Source: Kuafuiihalomonas sp039024635
GTDB taxonomy: Bacteria > Myxococcota > Kuafuiibacteriia > Kuafuiibacteriales > Kuafuiibacteriaceae
Length of the DNA: 64,000 nt
Direction of reading: 5' to 3'
NCBI GenBank assembly: GCA_039024635.1
Contig: JBCCQA010000010.1
Coordinates: forward strand, 74,753-138,752
This document shows, piece after piece, positions 60,465 to 64,000 of the stretch (the stretch's first letter is position 1; each line of letters opens with the position of its first letter). Below the pieces are notes generated by a model. It ran no database searches, was not told the DNA's origin, and saw only the letters and a program-made list of their open reading frames with translations. The translations under genes were made by a program, and so were the position numbers.

Positions 60465-61631
60465 ATGACCCTTTCGTCCGCCCTCACCTTCGCTCTTCTG
60501 CTGTCGGCGCCGTCGCCGGGCGAGAACGCGGTTCGAGAGGTGGCCCGGGCCGACTTCGTGGCCCAGCGAGCCGACTTCCTCCGGGAGCACGATGCGTGGG
60601 TGCAGCTTCACTTGCATAGAGCGGAGTCGCTTCTTCGCCAGCGAGACGTATCGGACTGGTCGCCCGAACGACGGCTTCGACGCGAGCAGAGCCTCGACGC
60701 ATTGGAGGCCTACTGGCAAGAGGGTGCGTTCCCTTGGAGCGATTCCCAGAAGTTCGATGCGCCGATCTTCGTCGACGACGATGGAACCCATTGCGCAGTC
60801 GCTCATATCCTTCGCTCCAATGGATTGCTCGAAATGGTGGAGAAGATCCGCCAAGAGAACAACTTGGGCTATGTAGCCGAGATCGCAGAGATGCCGGGCG
60901 TCATCGAGGCCGTGTCGAGATCGGGTTTGGAACAAGAAGAGGCCGCCTACGTCCAGCCCGCCTACGGCTACTGCTCGAGCTTTGCCGAGCGTTTCTGTTT
61001 GGGCACCGGCGGCCCCTTCCCCGAGCCCTCCATGGTTCGCGCGCGGGTCGTCCAGGCAACCGAGAGCGGCTACCTCGCCCGAATCGAGAACGAGCTTTGG
61101 GGACCGAGCGAGGAGCTCGAAGAGACCTTTGTTCTCGACAGCGATTTTCGTCAGAACTTCTTCCAGCTCGAGGTCGGGGACGGACTACTCGTCACCTTTT
61201 CCGATCAGCACCGCATTGTATCCGTCCTCGGACAAAACGAACCCGGGGGCGAGGTTCGCCTCATTGACGAACCTTGCGAGGCGGGACTCTCGATCGTCGA
61301 GCAAGAGGCCGCACCCCGACTTCGCGAAAGCTACGAGAACTGTCTTCGAGACATGGAGCTGGCGGAGCCCGAGTGGGTGCGGGGCTTCTGTGTCCAGGGC
61401 TTCGCGGATACCGCGTTCAGCTGCCCGGAAAGTGAGCTCCTCGAGTACGAAGTCGGCGAAGAAGAGCCGCCCGTCGCCCCCAAGCCCGACGACCCGGTGC
61501 CCTCGCGTTCCGGTCCGGGGGAGCTTGCTTCGGTTGAAGACGGGGGATGTCGAAGCATCCCGCCTTCGACTCTCGGGCTCCTGTCGTTGGGCCTGGGTCT
61601 GCTCGGTCATCTACGCCGACGAAAGAGCTGA
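60465..61631 (+). CDS. Secreted protein with MYXO-CTERM tail
   Basis: A 388-residue exported protein. The block IFVDDDGTHCAVAHILRSNGLLEMVEKIRQENNLGYVAEIAEM (about 100-143) resembles an uncharacterised domain seen in other myxobacterial and Bacteroidota secreted proteins. Several Cys follow. The tail DGGCRSIPPSTLGLL, hydrophobic and LRRRKS is a MYXO-CTERM signal. Divergent from the larger MYXO-CTERM gene; the pair may share a promoter region and function. Confidence 0.8.
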   Translation: MTLSSALTFALLLSAPSPGENAVREVARADFVAQRADFLREHDAWVQLHLHRAESLLRQRDVSDWSPERRLRREQSLDALEAYWQEGAFPWSDSQKFDAPIFVDDDGTHCAVAHILRSNGLLEMVEKIRQENNLGYVAEIAEMPGVIEAVSRSGLEQEEAAYVQPAYGYCSSFAERFCLGTGGPFPEPSMVRARVVQATESGYLARIENELWGPSEELEETFVLDSDFRQNFFQLEVGDGLLVTFSDQHRIVSVLGQNEPGGEVRLIDEPCEAGLSIVEQEAAPRLRESYENCLRDMELAEPEWVRGFCVQGFADTAFSCPESELLEYEVGEEEPPVAPKPDDPVPSRSGPGELASVEDGGCRSIPPSTLGLLSLGLGLLGHLRRRKS

Positions 61632-61693
61632 ACTCGAAACCGAAGGGAGACCTCCGGTTCGATCTTCTCCGACAGCCTGCTAGACCCTGTGGC

Positions 61694-63040
61694 GTGCGAC
61701 GGCCCCAGGCTTTGAGCCTCCTCGCCGCGTTCGGGCTCCTCTTGGCCGGACCGGCCGGCTTTTGGTCCAGCCTCTTTGGGCTGTCCGAACCCGCGGGCAT
61801 GACCCTGTCGGTGCTTGCTGTGGCGGGCTTGCTCTGGACCACCGAGGCCCTACCCCTCTTTGTGACCAGCTTTCTCGTCCTCTTCCTGAACCTGGCCCTG
61901 CTCAGCCCGACGCTTCCCCAGATCGAGGACGAGCGCTTCATCGCGCCCTTCTTCTCCAACGTCATCCTGCTCTTCCTGGGCGGCTTCGTTCTTTCGGCCG
62001 CCCTTCAGAAGCACGGCCTCGGCCGACGGATCGCCTTGTTGGTGCTGGCTCGAACCGGCCCACGCCCGGATCGAGTCTTGGCCGGCTTCATGGGCACGAC
62101 GGCCCTTCTGTCCATGTGGATGAGCAACACCGCCACCACCGCCATGATGCTCGGCCTGGCTGCCCCCATCCTGGCCGAGCTGGACGAAGACGAGCCCTTT
62201 CAAACCGGCTTGCTCTTGGGTGTGGCCTTCGCCGCCAACCTGGGCGGACTGGGCACGCCCATCGGCACCCCCGCCAACGCCATCGCCATGCAGTACATGG
62301 CACAGGCTGGCTTCGGCATCAGCTTCTTGGGCTGGCTGGGGATGGCTTTGCCGATGCTCGTGGTCCTCATCGTCTTTGCGTGGTGGACGCTAGCCCGAAG
62401 CTATCCTCCCAAGGCCAAGGACTTGGCCCTCGGTTTGGAGGGAAGGGAAATGTCCCGTCAGGCCCCACTAGTGGCCAGCACTACCATCCTGACCATTTTG
62501 GGCTGGCTGACCGGCGGGCTCCACGGCTTGAGCAGTGGGACCATCGCGCTCATTCCGATCCTGGTCCTCTTCGGCAGCCGAGCCCTGGAGACTTCGGACT
62601 TCCGAGGCCTTCCCTGGGACGTCCTCATGCTGGCCGGTGGAGGCCTGTCACTCGGGGTCGCGGTCTCGGCCTCGGGCCTCGCCGAGGCCATCGTTGGGCT
62701 GGTGCCGACCAAGGCCTCGGGCTTTGCCGTCGCGGCCAGCTTCGCGGTGCTGGCCTGCGGGATCAGCACGTTCATGAGCAACACCGCCACTGCGAACCTC
62801 CTCATCCCCGTCGCCTTAGGCCTGCCCCCAAGCATGGTGAAGTCGGTACTGGTCGCCGTAGCCATGGCCTGCTCGGTCAGCATGACGCTTCCCGTCACCA
62901 CGCCGCCCAACGCCATGGCCTTCGCATCGGGCCGATTGGAGGTCCGGGACATGATCCGTCTGGGCGGCGTCCTGAGCGTGCTCGGCGTGGGGGGCATCTT
63001 GCTCAGCGCCCTCGCCTGGCGGACCCTGGGATTGCCATGA
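61694..63040 (+). CDS. DASS/SLC13-family anion transporter
   Basis: A 448-residue permease, from GTG 61694. Both SNT motifs of the divalent anion:Na+ symporter family are present: MWMSNTATTAMM and FMSNTATANLL, with LGGLGTPIGTPANAIAM between and the C-terminal TTPPNAMAFASG. Imports dicarboxylates, sulfate or a similar anion with sodium. The next gene's ATG overlaps its stop (ATGA). Confidence 0.88.
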   Translation: MRRPQALSLLAAFGLLLAGPAGFWSSLFGLSEPAGMTLSVLAVAGLLWTTEALPLFVTSFLVLFLNLALLSPTLPQIEDERFIAPFFSNVILLFLGGFVLSAALQKHGLGRRIALLVLARTGPRPDRVLAGFMGTTALLSMWMSNTATTAMMLGLAAPILAELDEDEPFQTGLLLGVAFAANLGGLGTPIGTPANAIAMQYMAQAGFGISFLGWLGMALPMLVVLIVFAWWTLARSYPPKAKDLALGLEGREMSRQAPLVASTTILTILGWLTGGLHGLSSGTIALIPILVLFGSRALETSDFRGLPWDVLMLAGGGLSLGVAVSASGLAEAIVGLVPTKASGFAVAASFAVLACGISTFMSNTATANLLIPVALGLPPSMVKSVLVAVAMACSVSMTLPVTTPPNAMAFASGRLEVRDMIRLGGVLSVLGVGGILLSALAWRTLGLP

Positions 63041-63342
63041 GGGTCAACCGGCAGCAGTGCCAGGCATGCGGGAGCCGAGAGCTCAACAACCTGCTGGTTC
63101 GAGAGGCAGGAGAAGACACCGTGGTCCTCGTTCGCTGCGCCCGCTGCGCGTCCCTGGTGGCTCGCTACCGGCTGAACGACTACTACCACCACGGCAAGGG
63201 CTTCGAGTCCTGGCTCGAAAGCTACCGGGGCGCCCACGAGAGCGGACGGGATCTGGCCCAACGCTTCGAAGAGATCCAGCAGTCGGCCGAAGCCCAGTTC
63301 GGCGCTGCGTTGGACGAACTCCAAGCCGACGGCAGAGAGTAG
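63037..63342 (+). CDS. Small zinc-ribbon protein
   Basis: A 101-residue protein, translationally coupled to the DASS gene (ATGA overlap). The N-terminal CQACGSRELNNLLVREAGEDTVVLVRCARC holds two CxxC pairs, a zinc ribbon. The C-terminal half is helical (LAQRFEEIQQSAEAQFGAALDELQ). No family name. It could be a regulatory or accessory partner of the transporter. Confidence 0.65.
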   Translation: MRVNRQQCQACGSRELNNLLVREAGEDTVVLVRCARCASLVARYRLNDYYHHGKGFESWLESYRGAHESGRDLAQRFEEIQQSAEAQFGAALDELQADGRE

Positions 63343-63493
63343 GCAGGGGCTGCTGGCAAGCATGCGCCTCCGGTGCAGCATGCAGGAACTGGCCGTCGGC
63401 GGTTTGGTCTCTTTCGTGGGACGGGAGGAGGGTTACCGAACGGATCGCGACGGCAATTCGGCGCGAGGCGAGGGCGGCCAAAGGCAAAGACTC

Positions 63494-63519
63494 TTGACGA
63501 AATTGAGAATCAATCTCAA
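63494..63519 (+). promoter_or_regulatory. Orphan Fur-like palindrome with -35-like TTGACG
   Basis: TTGACG (63494-63499), then TTGAGA (63503-63508), ATCAA, TCTCAA (63514-63519), a perfect 6-5-6 inverted repeat. It has the same layout as the iron-region promoters, but no gene follows before the IS element. Confidence 0.5.
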
Positions 63520-63830
63520 GAAACAAGAATCGCGCTGCCCGAGGGCGCCTGTGCTTTCTCCCTCAACCTCGAATGGCAAACTCGGGTGGCGCGTCCCTTC
63601 CCGTCGGTCGAGCGCTTTGACGAGCTCGGTCCCCAGTTTTGGCGTGTTTAGAGCGGTCTGATTGAGCCAACTCTCCATTTAAGTGTGTCGTATCGGGCGC
63701 TGAGCAGCCGTCTCATCCATGCTTGGAAAGCCGAAGTGAATCTACCTCGTAACTTAGAAGCTCAACGCGGACGCCAGTCGTGCAGACTTGCCTGGTTCAA
63801 TGAAAGCGCCGAGCAAGGCCAGTTTCGAAG

Positions 63831-63860
63831 TGTAGTTGCCCCCGTCAAACCAGACACCCA
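63831..63860. repeat. Probable terminal inverted repeat of an IS3-family element
   Basis: The segment beginning TGTAGTTGCCCCCGTCAAAC ends three bases before the transposase stop and has the TG... terminal form usual for IS3-type ends. The other end is outside the window, so it cannot be confirmed. Confidence 0.45.
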
Positions 63861-63862
63861 AT

Positions 63863-64000
63863 TCAGGCCGAGTTACCCCGGCGATACTCCCTCGGGAACC
63901 TCATCTTGAGGCCCTTGTGGGGATGATTCTCGTTGTAGTCTTCGATCCAGTTCGGCAGCAGCCGCAGGACCGTCTCTGCGTTCCAAAGATCGGCCAAGTA
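63863..64000 (-). mobile_element. IS3-family transposase, C-terminal end (truncated by window edge)
   Basis: The minus-strand frame enters at base 64000 and stops at 63863. The last residues read LPNWIEDYNENHPHKGLKMRFPREYRRGNSA, the end of an IS3-type integrase-core (OrfB) domain: the Trp-Ile-x-x-YN-x-x-HPH and PREYR motifs are standard. The rest of the element lies beyond the right edge. Insertion here probably disrupted or replaced whatever followed the orphan Fur-like site. Confidence 0.85.

Larger units (their letters stand above)
63343..63862. other. Gene-poor region next to IS element
   Basis: About 520 bp with no convincing gene. Short open frames on both strands have no recognised product. 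It contains a Fur-like palindrome (63503-63519) with TTGACG before it. From about 63640 the composition becomes less GC-rich than the flanks, consistent with insertion of foreign DNA. Confidence 0.5.

Noticed and set aside
60456..60935. Upstream extension of the large MYXO-CTERM protein
   Set aside because: The frame is open, but it would overlap the divergent gene and bury the signal peptide that begins at GTG 60455.

Overview
The window looks like chromosome of a high-GC Gram-negative delta-type predator or scavenger, most likely Myxococcota. Several secreted proteins end in MYXO-CTERM-like tails (Gly-Gly-Cys or Gly-Cys, a short hydrophobic stretch, then an Arg cluster). There are many lipoproteins with Gly/Asn/Ser linkers behind the lipobox, TonB-dependent receptors and frequent GTG/TTG starts. 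Gene packing is dense, with many ATGA or GTGA stop/start overlaps. Genes begin with the 3' end of a polyphosphate kinase 2 at base 1 and end in an IS3-type transposase running off the right edge. No rRNA, tRNA or CRISPR was seen.

Bases 1-6170 hold ordinary metabolism: PPK2, a Cds1-like cysteine desulfhydrase, a cupin with a possible frameshift, SelO, a lipoprotein, an outer-membrane protein and a PhzF-type isomerase.

Bases 6180-36700 form a large iron/heme acquisition island. A minus-strand operon (TonB receptor, a lipoprotein with three HmuY-like repeats, HmuT, HmuU, HmuV) diverges from a HugZ-type heme-utilisation protein. Next come a secreted subtilisin diverging from a second HmuY-like lipoprotein and a metalloprotease, an azurin-like lipoprotein, a pair of YbtP/YbtQ-IrtA/IrtB-like ABC transporters with a methyltransferase and a divergent TetR regulator, small Cys-rich secreted proteins, a nickel superoxide dismutase with its maturation protease, a FecA-like receptor, a di-heme peroxidase, and an imelysin / di-heme oxidoreductase / DUF1513 / imelysin operon. 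About nine Fur-box-like operators (half sites TGAGAATG/CATTCTCA or close variants) sit in the intergenic gaps, two of them identical perfect palindromes. The inferred theme is one Fur-type regulon that digests hemoproteins, captures and imports heme and iron, and switches to an iron-free (nickel) SOD when iron is scarce.

Bases 36700-42190 carry DUF4864, RmuC, a metzincin lipoprotein and a von Willebrand A lipoprotein.

Bases 42195-52192 form a beta-glucan (probably laminarin-type) utilisation locus. GH17, a GPH sugar symporter and a ROK regulator diverge from GH1, an unusual glycosidase/outer-membrane-barrel fusion and two lipoproteins. A direct repeat pair 150 bp apart in the central gap is a candidate ROK operator.

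Bases 52290-63342 are mixed: DUF2167, a zinc-ribbon membrane protein, a PRPP-synthetase-like protein, a FetAB-like exporter, ArsM, two divergent MYXO-CTERM proteins, a DASS/SLC13 transporter and a small zinc ribbon. After 63343 there is about 520 bp without a convincing gene, holding an orphan Fur-like palindrome, then the IS3 element.
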